A stretch of 64,000 nucleotides of DNA from Chitinophaga fulva (GTDB lineage Bacteria; Bacteroidota; Bacteroidia; Chitinophagales; Chitinophagaceae). The stretch covers positions 496,001-560,000 of the forward strand of contig NZ_JABBGC010000002.1 of the NCBI RefSeq assembly GCF_012927205.1. Direction: 5' to 3'. The notes under the pieces were generated by a model. It searched no databases, was not told the origin of the DNA, and worked only from the letters and a program-made list of their open reading frames with translations. Shown one piece after another: positions 18,247 through 26,397 of the stretch. The stretch's first letter is position 1; each line of letters opens with the position of its first letter. The translations under genes and the position numbers were made by a program.

Positions 18247-20070
18247 ATGAAACGATTCTTTGCTGTTCCTGTGGTAACCCTTCTTTGGGCAACACAGGTG
18301 TTGGCATCGCCCGGACCTGTAACTGGTGCCATATATAGCACACTGCGGCAACAGTGCAGTATTTGCCGGCATACGCCCGCGGATTCTGCACGGCTGATAG
18401 CAGATAACCAATATCCAACGTCTTACCTGGTTTATTTTCATAACAGCCATGTATCATTGCGGAACAGGGATCCTGACAATGCCTACCGGTACATCCTGAA
18501 AACATTGGAAGACATTGACAACGCGCCAACACATCCTCTTTATCCTTACGCTTTTTTTCTACGTGCCAGCATACAGTATAACAGACAATTATATCATGAG
18601 GCGTTACAGGATTTCCTTCAGCTTACGAATGCCAAAGACCTGGACACACAGTTGTTGTCCAACTGCTATATCAATGTAGCGGAGATCAGCCTTGAATTAA
18701 GACAGTTCACGGTAGCACTGCAATACTTCAACAGATGGGAAAGCCAGTTTATGCAGCAGTCTGCGTTGGAAGTCAGGAAAAGCGTGTACCACAATAAAGG
18801 CCTTTGCTTCTTTCATATGGGAAGGTTTAGTGAAGCGGAAAAGTATCTCCTGCAAAGCAGGGATATGGAAAAGCAGCTGAGAGATACTACCGGGCTGGCT
18901 ATTTCCAGTATGGACATCGGCAACCTGTATTACGAACAGTACCTCGACCGTAAAGCGATCCCTTATTTTGAAGCAGGTCTGCGCTTCGCCCGGACATCCG
19001 GTGATACGGCCGTGCTGAGGAATGCTTATCGTAACATGGCCGTGGTGGAGGAGAACAGGAAAAGATACCGCGCTGCGTTACAATACCGCAAGCAGTACGA
19101 GGCTTTGCAGGATAGTATCTGGAACCGTGATCATATCTGGGAGATGGCGAAGCTGGAGAAAAAGCTCGCCGTGGAGAAAAGGGAACTGGCTATCCGCGTG
19201 TTGGAACAACAAACACGGCTGCAACTGGCCGCGCTGTCCACACAGCGGTGGCAACGGAATACTTTGCTGGTGGCAGTGGCGGGGCTGATGGTACTGGCAG
19301 CTTTCGCGTGGTATGCTTACCGGCAGCAGAAAAGAAACGCCTATATCATTGCGCAACAGAAAGAAACGCTGCATCTGCTGAATGAAACAAAAGACCGCCT
19401 GTTCTCTATTGTGGCGCATGACCTGCGGTCACCGGTATACCGGATGAAACTCAGTTTGGGCCGGCTCCGTAAAGCGATACAGCAGGCGCGCCACGAAGAA
19501 GCGGATGTGCTGGCACTCAACAACGAAAAGATCGCCGGCAGCACCTATGCGCTGCTCGATAATTTGTTGCATTGGGCGCTCAGTCAGACCGGCCAGTTGT
19601 TCTTCCGCAAGGAGAAGCTGCATCTCCGCACCGTGATCAACCAGGTCTGCTACGATCTTCTTCCGGTGGCAGCAGATAAAAACATCGCCGTTCACAGGTC
19701 AATACCTGAACCGGCTTTTTTCAGTGCTGACCTGAACACGTTCAGGATTATGGTACGCAACATCATCGATAACGCAATTAAATACACACCGGAAGGAGGC
19801 TCCATTACCATATCGGCCGACCTACAGGATACCGGATGTCAACTGGTAATAAGCGATACAGGAGTAGGAATGGATACACACCTATTGCAGACAATAATGA
19901 CGAATAACCATATGAGAAACCAAACAGATACCGACGGAAGACAAAGCACCGGACTGGGCCTTTGGCTCTGTAAAACACTGGCCGAAAAGAACGGCGCGCG
20001 GTTGCTGTTTTCTGCCCAACAAGGGAAAGGTACTACTGTAACTATCTCTCTCCAAACGGAAGCATCATGA
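18247..20070 (+). CDS. TPR-type sensor histidine kinase
   Basis: 607 aa. Signal peptide (first about 22 residues), a periplasmic array of tetratricopeptide repeats (about 60-300), a short coiled coil, one membrane segment (about 340-360, LLVAVAGLMVLAAFAWY), then HisKA with HDLRSPVYRMKLSLG, and an HATPase domain with N box (IIDNAIKYTPEGG), G1 (ISDTGVGMD) and G2 (STGLGLWLCKTLAE) boxes. It phosphorylates the LytTR regulator encoded next, with which it overlaps by 4 bp (ATGA). The signal sensed by the TPR region is unknown. The gene is the second of the operon divergent from the tail-collar cluster. Confidence 0.93.
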   Translation: MKRFFAVPVVTLLWATQVLASPGPVTGAIYSTLRQQCSICRHTPADSARLIADNQYPTSYLVYFHNSHVSLRNRDPDNAYRYILKTLEDIDNAPTHPLYPYAFFLRASIQYNRQLYHEALQDFLQLTNAKDLDTQLLSNCYINVAEISLELRQFTVALQYFNRWESQFMQQSALEVRKSVYHNKGLCFFHMGRFSEAEKYLLQSRDMEKQLRDTTGLAISSMDIGNLYYEQYLDRKAIPYFEAGLRFARTSGDTAVLRNAYRNMAVVEENRKRYRAALQYRKQYEALQDSIWNRDHIWEMAKLEKKLAVEKRELAIRVLEQQTRLQLAALSTQRWQRNTLLVAVAGLMVLAAFAWYAYRQQKRNAYIIAQQKETLHLLNETKDRLFSIVAHDLRSPVYRMKLSLGRLRKAIQQARHEEADVLALNNEKIAGSTYALLDNLLHWALSQTGQLFFRKEKLHLRTVINQVCYDLLPVAADKNIAVHRSIPEPAFFSADLNTFRIMVRNIIDNAIKYTPEGGSITISADLQDTGCQLVISDTGVGMDTHLLQTIMTNNHMRNQTDTDGRQSTGLGLWLCKTLAEKNGARLLFSAQQGKGTTVTISLQTEAS

Positions 20071-20819
20071 AAGGAGCGAAAATATTGATCATCGAAGATG
20101 ACCGGCAGGATGCCAGCCTGCTGGAAGGCATGTTACTGGACCACGGCTACGAGGTGGGCGGCATTGCCAACTCATTGCAGGAAGCGTTACGGCTGTTCCA
20201 TGCTATACAACCAGACCTGGTGATCATCGATATTTTTTTACATGGAAGAAAAGACGGGATCACTTTTGCAGCGCAGATCAGTGAGGAAGAAGATACCAGG
20301 AAGCCCTTTATCTTTCTGACCAGCGCCGCCGACCGTAATACCTTTGAAGCTGCCAGGCTCACGGCGCCTTTCAGCTATCTGCTGAAGCCCTTCAATGAAC
20401 TGGAGCTGCAATACGCTATCGAACTGGCGGTGGAGAAGTTTGCTGGTGCGCCTGCGGGCATCTTCGCGATGGAAGAGAAGAGTACCATTATGTTGCAGGA
20501 TATCTTTTTTATTAAAAGAGGAAATATGCTGGCTAAAATATCGTTGGACGATATTCAATATATCGAAGTGGAAGGTAAATACAGCAAGATTGTATGCAGC
20601 AAGGAAAAATACCTGGTACAACAACCGCTAAAGCTTATCCTGGGCAGGTTACCGGCTATCCGCTTCGTGAGGGTGCACCGCAATTATATCGTCAATATCC
20701 GCGAAGTGGCAAAAGTGAACCTGGTAGACAATGAAATTGTACTGGAAGACGGACGGTCCGTATTATTCAGCCGTCGTTACTTTGATGATTTCATGCGGGC
20801 ATTTGACATACTCCGGTAA
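20067..20819 (+). CDS. LytTR-family response regulator
   Basis: 250 aa. The receiver domain has the acid pocket (Glu10, Asp11, Asp12), the phospho-acceptor Asp55 in DLVIIDIFLHG, and the conserved Lys in YLLKPFNE. The DNA-binding LytTR domain (about 145-245) shows DIQYIEVEGKYSKI and FVRVHRNYIVN, which are typical. The start ATG overlaps the kinase stop by 4 bp, so the pair is translationally coupled. Targets may include its own operon and the divergent tail-collar cluster. It ends 7 bp before a convergent TPR-like gene, without an obvious terminator. Confidence 0.95.
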   Translation: MKGAKILIIEDDRQDASLLEGMLLDHGYEVGGIANSLQEALRLFHAIQPDLVIIDIFLHGRKDGITFAAQISEEEDTRKPFIFLTSAADRNTFEAARLTAPFSYLLKPFNELELQYAIELAVEKFAGAPAGIFAMEEKSTIMLQDIFFIKRGNMLAKISLDDIQYIEVEGKYSKIVCSKEKYLVQQPLKLILGRLPAIRFVRVHRNYIVNIREVAKVNLVDNEIVLEDGRSVLFSRRYFDDFMRAFDILR

Positions 20820-20826
20820 GATGGGT

Positions 20827-21225
20827 TTACTGATGGGCCAACCTTTGAGCCAGGTTTTCTTTGCGTTTCTTCCACGTAACGATTTGCGTAGGTTGATTAA
20901 CAGGAACTCCTTTTTTATCGACCAGGCCCAGTGCTTTTACCAGCTCCCTGCTGATACTGGCGGCCTTTCTGTTCTTTTTCATCCAGGCAGATTGTTCAGT
21001 CTTTACATTGTCTTCATAGGCTTTTATCGCCTCATTAATGATAGCGATCTCTTTCCGGGGTGCTTTCTGCTTTCTGTAGAGGACCATTAACCGATTATAC
21101 GCTGCCGCATTCAAGTGGTCTTTCTTTACCACCTGCAGGTAAAGTTGAATGGCCTTGTCCGGCTCGCCCGCTTTTTCCAGTTGCAGGCCTTTTTCGATCA
21201 GACTTTTGTGGGATTCTCGTACCAT
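20827..21225 (-). CDS. Small TPR-like protein
   Basis: 132 aa from the ATG at 21225 (an in-frame ATG at 21273 would add 16 residues). About two helix pairs of TPR type are visible: EKGLQLEKAGEPDKAIQLYL and AYNRLMVLYRKQKAPRKEI, the first with the G-x-A-x-x-A spacing. The basic C-terminus (TWKKRKENLAQRLAHQ) may bind nucleic acid or be disordered. No signal peptide. It may share a promoter with the 135-aa gene upstream (64 bp between them). Function unknown; probably a protein-protein adaptor. Confidence 0.7.
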   Translation of the reverse strand: MVRESHKSLIEKGLQLEKAGEPDKAIQLYLQVVKKDHLNAAAYNRLMVLYRKQKAPRKEIAIINEAIKAYEDNVKTEQSAWMKKNRKAASISRELVKALGLVDKKGVPVNQPTQIVTWKKRKENLAQRLAHQ

Positions 21226-21288
21226 GACAGTAGCTGTTTGGGTGTGAAGAATCAACCGCAAAAATGTTACCATGTTCCGCTCAATAAA

Positions 21289-21696
21289 TCAAAAAACCAG
21301 CAGGTTCCTGACCTCACCAAGGAACACCCGTTTGTTCAGAAAGCTGATCTTGCCCTCATTGATGCGGTATATCTGGCCAAAACTATAACCAAAGTCTTCA
21401 TCCACATTGTAAATCTGGCAAACAATGGCCTCGAAGGTGCCGTCGTTGAGCATGATGTTATCCTGATAAACGAGTACGGCTGTTTCACTATCGTCTATAT
21501 CTTCTATGATTTCTTCCGCTGCTTCGAGTATTTCTTCTGTGTCCCGGGTCTTTATGCGTTTGATTTCATCGAGTAACTCACCGCAAAGAATAAACGGTTC
21601 AAAGTCCCGCTGCGACTGTATTTGCTCAATGGCTATGTTTTCTGCCTTCTCTATGGCTGCCTGTAATGAAGGAGAGAGGTTCGTATATTCCATCAT
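21289..21696 (-). CDS. Uncharacterised acidic protein
   Basis: 135 aa, acidic, no signal peptide. The N-terminal half is helical with a Glu/Asp-rich stretch (EEILEAAEEIIEDIDDSET), and the C-terminal half is beta-rich (DFGYSFGQIYRINEGKISFLNKRVFL). The size and acidity resemble small immunity or adaptor proteins, but I cannot place it in a family and no toxin gene is adjacent. It precedes the small TPR-like gene on the same strand. Confidence 0.65.
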   Translation of the reverse strand: MMEYTNLSPSLQAAIEKAENIAIEQIQSQRDFEPFILCGELLDEIKRIKTRDTEEILEAAEEIIEDIDDSETAVLVYQDNIMLNDGTFEAIVCQIYNVDEDFGYSFGQIYRINEGKISFLNKRVFLGEVRNLLVF

Positions 21697-21887
21697 ATGT
21701 GTAATGTATCCGGATCAATTTAGCATATATTTATCAGACAGACATAATTTACATTTTACAAACCAATTTGTCGGGAATTCAGGGAAACACAAGTTGTTGT
21801 ACAAAACTGAGATAAACTTGTACATACCCGCTTCACGCGCATAAGATGCGCATTGCTCCTTTATCTTGCACAGATAAAAAACCATCT

Positions 21888-22910
21888 ATGCGGATTAAAG
21901 GAATTACTTATGATACCGGGTTTATTAACCTCGGAGTAAGCACCAAAGAAAAGTTTGAACCTGCTGTAGTGATGCAGGAAATGCAGATCATCAAAAGTGA
22001 GCTGCATTGTAATGCCGTACGTGTTACCGGCGGCGATGCGGACCGCCTGGAAATTACCGCCCGGCTGGCGGCATCCGTCGGACTGGAAGTATGGTATTCT
22101 CCTTTCACCTGTGGACTGACCATCGATGAACTGGTCAGCTTCCTGTTGGATTGTGCTGAGCGGGCAGAACGTCTCAGAAGGGAAGGGGCGGCCGTTGTCT
22201 TTCTGGCCGGCTCTGAGATCAGTTTATTCAACGCCGGCTTTTTCGCCGCTGCTACCCTGGATGAGCGCCTCGACCTCTTTAAAGATGCGGTAAAACTAAG
22301 AAATGAAATCCCGCCGGTACAAAGCCGTATACGTATTTTTTTTGATGAACTGGTGCCCTTGGTGAGGGAGAAGTTTGGTGGCTTGGTCAGCTATGCTTCC
22401 ATACCGCTGGAGTTCAGCGCCATCGACTGGGACTTGTTCGATTTCATTGCCACAGATGCAGGGTACCGGTCGGCAGATATTGCGCCTGCTTTTCTGCCGG
22501 GGCTTCGCCGGCTGATGCAAATGAAAAAGCCGCTGGCCATTACCGAGTTCGGATGTGTCACGATGCGTGGTGGGGCCGATATGGGTGCACATGGCGGTGA
22601 GCTGATCGACTGGGCCAACGCCAGGCCCCGTAAAATAAAGGGAAACCATATCCGGGACGAGGGAGAGCAGGCAGCGCATATCAAGGAACTGTTCGATATT
22701 TTCGCCGCAGAAAAGGTCGATGCGGTATTCCTGTGTACGTTCGCCCAGTATAACCTGCCTCACCGGCAGGAGCCGGAGCATGACCTGGACATGGCCAGCT
22801 ATGGTATTGTGAAGGTGTATGAGGAGGAATCGGGACAAACTTACCCGGGGTTGCCATGGGAACCGAAGGTAGCTTTCCATACACTTGCAACGTGTTATGG
22901 AAATAAATAA
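21888..22910 (+). CDS. TIM-barrel protein, clan-A glycosidase-like, uncharacterised
   Basis: 340 aa from the ATG at 21888 (MRIKGITYDTGF); the frame opens earlier at 21846 but those residues look non-coding. It reads as a (beta/alpha)8 barrel: GITYDTGF at strand 1, HCNAVRVTGG at strand 2, VVFLAGSEISLF with a Glu at about strand 4, DFIATDAGYRS, and AITEFGCVT with a Glu at about strand 7, the positions of acid/base and nucleophile in clan GH-A enzymes. No signal peptide, so it is cytoplasmic. Related proteins have sometimes been labelled abortive infection proteins, a label I do not trust. Function and substrate are unknown. Confidence 0.7.
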   Translation: MRIKGITYDTGFINLGVSTKEKFEPAVVMQEMQIIKSELHCNAVRVTGGDADRLEITARLAASVGLEVWYSPFTCGLTIDELVSFLLDCAERAERLRREGAAVVFLAGSEISLFNAGFFAAATLDERLDLFKDAVKLRNEIPPVQSRIRIFFDELVPLVREKFGGLVSYASIPLEFSAIDWDLFDFIATDAGYRSADIAPAFLPGLRRLMQMKKPLAITEFGCVTMRGGADMGAHGGELIDWANARPRKIKGNHIRDEGEQAAHIKELFDIFAAEKVDAVFLCTFAQYNLPHRQEPEHDLDMASYGIVKVYEEESGQTYPGLPWEPKVAFHTLATCYGNK

Positions 22911-22992
22911 GGAGTGGCTGCAATATGGCTACAGGCCTGTGTTACCGTGGCAGCAAGTACGTTTATTTTTAAGGAAATCAAATGTTACCTAT

Positions 22993-23391
22993 ATGAAAAA
23001 ACTGTTTTTCTCCTTACTGATAGGAGGCGTTTTTGTTAACTGTACGATGATTTCTCCGGTGGAGGCTAATCACATTAGACCGGTTTCCTCCGCAACTGTA
23101 CTGCAGCAGGTTTATTTTCATGATGTAGAAGAGTTCCTCGCACAATACGAGGCATTGCTGAACCAGGGACACGTCTATACTTTGGCGTTAGAACCGGGCA
23201 AAGGGATCTACATTGTTAGCTCTCCTGCCAGCATTAACAGCGGAACAGACCTGCTGGCTGTCAGACAACACTCTTTTTCCTCCAAAGACAGACTGAAATT
23301 TGCCAAATGGTGTAATGATCAGTTGAATAAGGGAAATATACTGACTATTGGTAAAGACAAGGATGGTACTTATTGGGCGGACATTAAATAA
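22993..23391 (+). CDS. Small exported protein of unknown function
   Basis: 132 aa from the ATG at 22993. The frame is open from 22885, but the N-terminal signal sequence MKKLFFSLLIGGVFVNCTMIS begins at this ATG. Cys18 could be a weak lipobox cysteine (VFVNC), so it may be a lipoprotein; otherwise it is periplasmic. The mature part (about 110 aa) is mixed alpha/beta, with FHDVEEFLAQYEALLNQGH and a C-terminal segment KGNILTIGKDKDGTYWADIK. I do not recognise a family. A terminator follows. Confidence 0.65.
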   Translation: MKKLFFSLLIGGVFVNCTMISPVEANHIRPVSSATVLQQVYFHDVEEFLAQYEALLNQGHVYTLALEPGKGIYIVSSPASINSGTDLLAVRQHSFSSKDRLKFAKWCNDQLNKGNILTIGKDKDGTYWADIK

Positions 23392-23424
23392 GTTCCAAAC
23401 AATTTTTCAGGAATGATTGATGAC

Positions 23425-23460
23425 GAGGTTGCTCTGTAGAGGAGCAGCCTCTTTATTTTT
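23425..23460 (+). terminator. Intrinsic terminator after the 132-aa exported protein
   Basis: Stem 23425-23434 (GAGGTTGCTC) with 23442-23451 (GAGCAGCCTC), one G-U pair, 7-nt loop, followed by CTTTATTTTT. Confidence 0.8.
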
Positions 23461-23536
23461 GGTGCTGCGGGTGAAAATTGGCCGGTCAAATTTCCCTATG
23501 CCAGCAAAATGTTAAATCTGCGACACTGCAGTTTCG

Positions 23537-23552
23537 TGGCACAACTCTTGGC
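23537..23552 (+). promoter_or_regulatory. Sigma-54-like promoter TGGCAC-N5-TTGGC
   Basis: TGGCAC at 23537-23542 and TTG at 23548-23550 have the exact -24/-12 spacing of RpoN promoters (consensus TGGCAC-N5-TTGC); only the last C is a G. It lies 30 bp before the 67-aa membrane protein. Confidence 0.5.
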
Positions 23553-23581
23553 GGAATGCTACTGAATAAAACTTCATCACC

Positions 23582-23785
23582 ATGAAAAAAATATTGTTGG
23601 CATCCACCATTGTAGGTACTGCGGCCGCAGGGTTGATTATCTATTTGGTCAAAAAAAGCAGGGACAGGATGATTGACCGCTCTGCCGGTGTTATGGAAGA
23701 TGATGTACATACGAAACAAAAGATATTCGGACAGAACCATCATCCGGCACAACAAGAAGACGTATATAGTAGTGCAATGGGTTAA
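23582..23785 (+). CDS. Small single-span membrane protein
   Basis: 67 aa. One N-terminal hydrophobic segment (ILLASTIVGTAAAGLIIYLV) is followed by a basic stretch (KKSRDR) and a polar tail with HTKQKIF and HHPAQQ. By the positive-inside rule the tail is cytoplasmic. It resembles small stress-induced membrane proteins of Bacteroidota by layout, not by a motif I can name. The sigma-54-like promoter upstream and a likely terminator downstream mark it as a single-gene unit. Confidence 0.65.
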   Translation: MKKILLASTIVGTAAAGLIIYLVKKSRDRMIDRSAGVMEDDVHTKQKIFGQNHHPAQQEDVYSSAMG

Positions 23786-23807
23786 ACAAATTTTAATCCC
23801 GCATATG

Positions 23808-23841
23808 ACCGGGGTCACCAAAAAATGACTGCCGGTTTTTT
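23808..23841 (+). terminator. Possible terminator after the 67-aa gene
   Basis: ACCGG (23808-23812) pairs with CCGGT (23832-23836), with partial inner pairing, followed by TTTTTT. It is weaker than the other terminators of the window. Confidence 0.4.
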
Positions 23842-24030
23842 ATTTTCCGGTTTTGACGGTCTCCAACTATTACCGTGGAGGTCCTTTTACACGAAACGGG
23901 ATTTTTGTCTACACCATAAAAAACCAGGCGATCGTGTTGTGATTATGTCGTAATTTTGCGCCGGCATTCCTTTTGGGGCCTGCCGGTTGTTAACCATTTC
24001 ATTTACCATGTGAATAAACTATCCGTAACA

Positions 24031-24483
24031 ATGAAACAGAAGATTTCCTGCTTTTTGATTGATGATGTTCGTGATAACAGAAACCAGTTTTTTCTTGCGC
24101 TCGATCTGTTACAGGTAACCCAAGCCTGTATTTGCTTTGATAACGCCGCCCATGCGTTGTCTTATGCTACCCGGCAGCCGGGCAAACCGGATTATATTTT
24201 CCTGCATACCCGCCGGCCGGCGGTGGATGGTGTCCGTCAGCTTGAAGAGATACTGCAGTCGCAACTGTTAAAGGATGTTCCTGTTATTTTTTACGCCCCA
24301 TCATTTGATCCGGAGGATATGACCCGGATGAAATTTATGGGCGCTACCGACTGGATGGTAAAACCTTCGAATCTGCACGCGCTGCGTGACGGACTAAGGC
24401 TGATATTTGAAACGGTCAGTGCAAAACAAGCCACACTGTCTCAGCAGGTTGCCGACGCACTACCCGCTGCGGTATTGGTGTAG
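24031..24483 (+). CDS. Degenerate receiver-domain (pseudo-response-regulator) protein
   Basis: 150 aa from the ATG at 24031 (the frame opens at 23956, but MKQKISCFLIDD is the normal first strand of a receiver). It keeps the acidic pair in FLIDDVRDNR and the Lys in GATDWMVKPSN. The phospho-acceptor position is changed: PDYIFLHTRRP has His where FLDxxMP has Asp, and the Thr/Ser switch position is Ala (VIFYAPS). It therefore cannot be phosphorylated in the usual way. No output domain follows. It stands alone before treZ (67 bp), with a TAATTTTG box at 23951-23958. Probable role: a phosphorylation-independent binding partner. Confidence 0.8.
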   Translation: MKQKISCFLIDDVRDNRNQFFLALDLLQVTQACICFDNAAHALSYATRQPGKPDYIFLHTRRPAVDGVRQLEEILQSQLLKDVPVIFYAPSFDPEDMTRMKFMGATDWMVKPSNLHALRDGLRLIFETVSAKQATLSQQVADALPAAVLV

Positions 24484-24549
24484 TGTATCAGTAGCCTTGC
24501 TTTCAACGGGGTTGGCGTGAAATATTTCCTTGTCTTAAATACCGGTGAG

Positions 24550-26397
24550 ATGATGACACGTTATCAACAACAAGGGGCATTGCTGAAAGAAAACGGAGAA
24601 TGTGTTTTCCGTGTATGGGCGCCATTCAGGAAGAGTGTCACGCTACTCCTGCTGGGTGGGGAAGAAGTGGCCTACGCGCTCACCCCGGAAGACAACGGCT
24701 ACTGGAGTGTCACGGTACAGGATGTCGCAGATGGCATGCACTATTATTACTTGCTGGATGAACACCTGCAGCGGCCAGACCCTGCTTCCAGACGGCAGGA
24801 AAGTACCGTACACCGCGCTTCCTGTGTGGCAGATCCCGCCAGCTTTGCCTTCACCGATGAGGGCTGGAAAGGCATCCAGCCGGAAGACCTGATTATTTAT
24901 GAAATACATATAGGCGCCTTTACCCCGGAAGGTACCTTCCAGGCTGCCCGTGAGCGGTTGCCTGCCCTGGAAGCCCTGGGCATCACTGCCATAGAATTGA
25001 TGCCGGTATGCCAATACCCCGGCGACCGGAATTGGGGATATGATGGCGTTTATCCATTCGCGTTGCATAACCGGTACGGTGCTACCGACGATTTTAAGGC
25101 GCTGGTCAATACAGCCCACCATCTTGGAATGGCCGTTATCCTGGACCTGCCTTTCTGCCGTTCCGGCGCCGAAGGAAACTACCAGCCCGATTACGGTCCT
25201 TATTTCACTGAAAAATATACCACCCCGTGGGGTACCGGCCTCAATCTCGACGATGCGTGGTGCGATCCGGTACGTGATTTTTATATCCAGAACGCACTGA
25301 TGTGGCTGGATGAATTTCATGTCGACGGACTGCGGCTGGATACGTTGCATGCCTGTCAGGATAACAGCGCACAGCACTTCACCTGGCAATTGTCAGCAGC
25401 GGTGCAGGAGCTGGAACAGCAAACCGGCAGGCGAAAGCTGCTTATCGCTTCCACAGATCTGAACGATCCCCGTTATACCAATCCCGTATCTGCCGGTGGA
25501 TACGGCTTTACGGCACAATGGGCAGATGAATTCCACCATGCGCTCCATAGCCTGCTGACCGGTGAAACACAAGGGTACTATGAAGATTTTGGGCAAGTGG
25601 CCCACCTGGCGCGTGCTTTTACCAACGCTTTCGTATATACCGGGCAATATTCTTCGTTTCGTAAAAGGAAGTTTGGCCGTCAATTGACAGACAGCGATGC
25701 CCGGCATTTCGTGGTTTTCTCTCAAAATCATGAACAGACAGGCAACCGGATGCTGGGAGAACGGCTCACTACATTGGTGTCTTTTGAAGCCCTGAAGTTG
25801 GCAGCCTCAGCAGTGATTTTGTCTCCCTTTATCCCCTTATTGTTTATGGGAGAAGAATACGGAGAGAAGTCCCCCTTTTTGTTTTTTACTGCTCACGGAG
25901 ACCCCGACTTGGTGGAAAAAATGAAAAAGAACCGGAGCCGTTGGTTTTCCGCTTTTTTTAATACGAACAAGTCCATACCAGACCCCCAATTGGAAGACAC
26001 CTTCCTGCGCAGCCGGCTACAGTGGGACACTACAACGGAGGCTAATACTGCTATGCTGGCCTGTTACCGTTTTCTGATCGCCTTCAGAAAACACCGCCCC
26101 GCTATGCGAGCCATCTCCAATGATGCCCTGCAGATATATCCTGCCGGTCAGTTGCCTTTACTGGTCGTGAAACGAACCAGCGGACAGGATACGGTGTTGA
26201 TAATATTGAATTTTGATAAGGCAGTGCAAACTTATCGTCATATGGCCCCAACACCATTAAAGAAGATATTTGATTCCGCCCATGAAATGTGGAACGGTCC
26301 GGGTGTGAAAGCCGCTGATGAAGTATTGGAGAATGAATCGATTTTGCTGCAGCCCCTCTCGGCTGTTGTATATGAAATGGCGCATCATGAGGAATGA
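24550..26397 (+). CDS. treZ: Malto-oligosyltrehalose trehalohydrolase (TreZ), catalytic residues altered
   Basis: TreZ releases trehalose from maltooligosyl-trehalose made by TreY. The protein has 615 aa from the ATG at 24550 (GTG at 24517 is less likely). It has an N-terminal CBM48-like beta domain (ECVFRVWAPFRKSVTLLL), a GH13 barrel with IYEIHIGAFTPEGTF and NWGYDGVYPFA, and a C-terminal beta domain. The nucleophile is kept (Asp264 in GLRLDTLHA). The acid/base Glu of the family motif AESDLNDPR is Ser301 here (IASTDLNDPR), and the stabiliser Asp of NHDQ is Glu395 (NHEQTGNR). Surrounding residues are well conserved. It may be poorly active or altered in function. It overlaps treY by 11 bp. Confidence 0.88.
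   Translation: MMTRYQQQGALLKENGECVFRVWAPFRKSVTLLLLGGEEVAYALTPEDNGYWSVTVQDVADGMHYYYLLDEHLQRPDPASRRQESTVHRASCVADPASFAFTDEGWKGIQPEDLIIYEIHIGAFTPEGTFQAARERLPALEALGITAIELMPVCQYPGDRNWGYDGVYPFALHNRYGATDDFKALVNTAHHLGMAVILDLPFCRSGAEGNYQPDYGPYFTEKYTTPWGTGLNLDDAWCDPVRDFYIQNALMWLDEFHVDGLRLDTLHACQDNSAQHFTWQLSAAVQELEQQTGRRKLLIASTDLNDPRYTNPVSAGGYGFTAQWADEFHHALHSLLTGETQGYYEDFGQVAHLARAFTNAFVYTGQYSSFRKRKFGRQLTDSDARHFVVFSQNHEQTGNRMLGERLTTLVSFEALKLAASAVILSPFIPLLFMGEEYGEKSPFLFFTAHGDPDLVEKMKKNRSRWFSAFFNTNKSIPDPQLEDTFLRSRLQWDTTTEANTAMLACYRFLIAFRKHRPAMRAISNDALQIYPAGQLPLLVVKRTSGQDTVLIILNFDKAVQTYRHMAPTPLKKIFDSAHEMWNGPGVKAADEVLENESILLQPLSAVVYEMAHHEE

Noticed and set aside
22296..22880. 194-codon minus-strand frame
   Set aside because: Antisense to the TIM-barrel gene, no domain, and Cys/His/Arg-rich translation typical of shadow frames.
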